Part shown: piece by piece, positions 62,416-64,000 of the stretch
How the letters are laid out: each line of letters starts with the position of its first letter
Numbering within the stretch: position 1 is the first letter of the stretch
Source of the DNA: Tolypothrix tenuis PCC 7101
Lineage (GTDB): Bacteria > Cyanobacteriota > Cyanobacteriia > Cyanobacteriales > Nostocaceae
DNA: 64,000 nucleotides
NCBI RefSeq assembly: GCF_002368295.1
Contig: NZ_AP018248.1
Coordinates: 1 to 64,000 of the forward strand
Direction: 5' to 3'
The notes under the pieces: generated by a model
The model's input: only the letters and a program-made list of their open reading frames with translations
Told to the model about the DNA's origin: nothing
The model's database searches: none
Program-made: the position numbers and the translations under genes

Positions 62416-64000
62416 TTAAGAACCACATGTACCCAAAGGCAATTGATGAACATTTGTCATCACATCGCCGCCAGGTTGTGCTTCACCCCTTTTGTTGGGG
62501 CCGTAGAGATAGTCCACAACAGTTGTGAGATTGTTATCTGTATAATCTCTGACTAGAGAAGGTACTTTCCTTGTATCTGCATTAATTATGTCATTGAAAG
62601 GGCTAGGGCCACGTACTTGAACACTACCTGGTTCTGGGTCTAAATTTTTGGGGGGATGGGTATGATATATTCCCACCACGTATACACCATTTTCATCAGG
62701 CGGGGTGTTTCCTGGTGCAACGCTACCACTAATGGGATCTCCTACTGTGACATTTGTCACTGAAAGTTTTCCAGTAGTGCTATTCCACAACACCCATCTC
62801 AGTCTCTCTCTATTATCAGCTTGTGTTCCTTGCCAGTCTTGGTCAAGAGATTGCCTGACTACAGGATTACAAAAGATTTCTAATTTTGATGGCGCTTTAG
62901 GTGTGGGTGTTAGGGTATTTCCTGTTCTGGGAGCAGATGAGTCTGGCTGTGAATTTGTATCATCACCTGTACCAGAAGCACCGTTTGCATTATTACCTGT
63001 ACCAGGAGTACCGCTTGCGTCATTACCTGCGTTATTACCTGCATCGTTATCTGCATCGGGAGTACCTCCATCAGCCGGACGAGCTGATAAACCTAAGCGC
63101 TGTCTTCCTGTGTCACCAGGAACAGCAACTTCACCAGCTGGATTGTATTCTACGCCCCCATCTTGTGTTAGAAGTAATGCTTTTTTTGTAGACTTAGCTG
63201 CTAAGTTTACATTGGCATTTGCTTGCTTACGAAAATTATCAGGAACGTAAATTTGAATTAGTGTCTTGCTGTAGTAAGTAGGCAGATAACGGATGTAAAA
63301 TCCTTGGGGATTAAGTGACCAACGACCCTCTGGTATTTCTGGCCCATCTCGTTGCGGTTCTCCAGCCAACACTGCAATTTGCTCTAGTTGCGTGTAACTT
63401 GTACTCTTGATTGTGAGCATTTCTCGGATACGCGCTTCTGTTTCAAACACCAAACGTAATGGAGAAGGCAAATTAGCAGTGGCTTTATCTAATACTGATT
63501 TGGGTATTAAGCCCAAAGCACCGCCGTTGAGTTGAAAAATATCATCTTTAGTGAGTAATTTTGCTGCTGTCTGCTGGATTTCTGCGTTAGTATCACTAAT
63601 TTTTGTGCGGGCAATAATAGCCCATAGCAACACTTGTATATCTTTTTGGGGAATTTCTGGATGACGGACGGAGTTTTGCAGAATTTGCTGGATAAGTCCG
63701 GCTTTGGAACCTTTTAAAGGTGCGTAGAGATAGCCATTTCCCTGACTAGGCCCATGAGTACCTGCTCTTAAACAGTAACTTTCCACTGCCAATTCAAAAG
63801 CCCCCGGACGTAATAAAAAACCACCATTAGCGCCGCGTGGTAGCTGTGTTAAGCGTTGGAATTTCTGGGGTTTAAAGTTATCGGGAAGGGTTGATTGCTG
63901 GCGAGTATCGGCAAAACTGGTGGTGATCGGGGGGTCTCCCTCTAACAGTTTGGTAATATCGGGGATGGGAAGTTGTGGTGTTGGAATTTCAGGTATGGGA
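62416..64000 (-). CDS. Large protein with JAMM/DUF4329-like C-terminal domain (5' end outside window)
   Basis: The frame is open to the window edge, so the start is missing; at least 527 residues are present. The N-terminal part seen has FADTRQQSTLPDNFKPQ and a helical region; the middle is a Gly/Asn/Asp/Thr/Pro-rich spacer coded by degenerate tandem repeats (about 62940-63070); the C-terminal 140 residues carry GVYVVGIYHTHPPKN and PSPFNDI, a His-x-His plus Asp arrangement as in JAMM/JAB metalloproteases and DUF4329 domains. The spacing between the histidines and the Asp is longer than in the standard motif. The TTG at 63792 is not the true start. Peptidase activity is inferred. Confidence 0.65.
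   Translation of the reverse strand, partial: PIPEIPTPQLPIPDITKLLEGDPPITTSFADTRQQSTLPDNFKPQKFQRLTQLPRGANGGFLLRPGAFELAVESYCLRAGTHGPSQGNGYLYAPLKGSKAGLIQQILQNSVRHPEIPQKDIQVLLWAIIARTKISDTNAEIQQTAAKLLTKDDIFQLNGGALGLIPKSVLDKATANLPSPLRLVFETEARIREMLTIKSTSYTQLEQIAVLAGEPQRDGPEIPEGRWSLNPQGFYIRYLPTYYSKTLIQIYVPDNFRKQANANVNLAAKSTKKALLLTQDGGVEYNPAGEVAVPGDTGRQRLGLSARPADGGTPDADNDAGNNAGNDASGTPGTGNNANGASGTGDDTNSQPDSSAPRTGNTLTPTPKAPSKLEIFCNPVVRQSLDQDWQGTQADNRERLRWVLWNSTTGKLSVTNVTVGDPISGSVAPGNTPPDENGVYVVGIYHTHPPKNLDPEPGSVQVRGPSPFNDIINADTRKVPSLVRDYTDNNLTTVVDYLYGPNKRGEAQPGGDVMTNVHQLPLGTCGS

Noticed and set aside
62705..63250. 181-codon ORF on the + strand opposite the JAMM-like gene, and a 96-codon one at 62901
   Set aside because: They lie in antisense to a repeat-rich coding region; their composition (Ser/Pro/Leu or Tyr/Leu/His periodic) only mirrors the degenerate repeats.

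Overview
The window comes from a cyanobacterium, most likely a filamentous heterocyst-forming one (Nostoc/Calothrix-like). The grounds are the dense HIP1 octamers (GCGATCGC), many G/C-rich and heptameric short tandem repeats between genes (GGGGATT/GGGGACT, ACAAATG, GTTGACG types), and the gene content: split atpB-atpE operon, three-gene pntA1-pntA2-pntB, lrtA-type long Hpf, Ycf46-like AAA protein, giant Ser/Thr-kinase/His-kinase hybrid, NB-ARC/WD40 protein, fused BgtB transporter and the small RNA Yfr1. I saw no tRNA, rRNA or CRISPR array.

Layout. 1-6.1 kb: OmpR-type regulator, hisG, a fused GDP-mannose pyrophosphorylase with a phosphomannomutase-like half, a cytochrome P450. 6.2-16.7 kb: two giant signalling proteins, divergently transcribed. 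16.7-19.1 kb: divergent bgtB/bgtA amino-acid ABC transporter. 19.3-23.1 kb: a HigBA-like toxin-antitoxin pair, lipB, lrtA with a long leader, peroxiredoxin Q. 23.5-26.4 kb: acyltransferase-like membrane protein and aldehyde dehydrogenase. 26.6-28.7 kb: Yfr1 RNA, an orphan antitoxin, and an AT-rich two-gene cassette with a DUF4365 nuclease-like protein. 29-32 kb: transhydrogenase operon. 32.8-38.8 kb: DUF2808 protein, then rpmH-rnpA-PH-yidC-jag-DUF177-ycf46, a translation and membrane-insertion neighbourhood. 39-46.3 kb: SH3 and peptidoglycan-binding secreted proteins, a GGDEF/EAL protein, a 1-kb AT-rich non-coding stretch, a SirB1-like protein. 46.7-48.7 kb: atpB-atpE. 48.8-49.3 kb: a RelBE-like pair. 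49.5-54.5 kb: an unusual operon of a dynamin-like GTPase, a second P-loop NTPase and a gene with an A9 slippery site. 54.9-57 kb: a flotillin-like protein. 57.5-64 kb: small membrane protein, thioredoxin-like secreted protein, RCK channel protein and secreted protein, lying between two inverted copies of a MITE-like element, then a JAMM/DUF4329-like protein cut by the window edge.

Most noteworthy: (1) the 49.5-54.5 kb GTPase operon, whose membrane/adaptor gene appears to be read in two frames through an A AAA AAA slip site, giving either a 341-residue membrane protein or a ~475-residue soluble one; (2) the DUF4365 cassette as a candidate defence module; (3) the Yfr1 gene; (4) a phosphomannomutase domain that has lost its catalytic loops; (5) nested MITE insertions in inverted orientation around the channel block. 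All functional statements rest on reading motifs by eye; no database search was possible.
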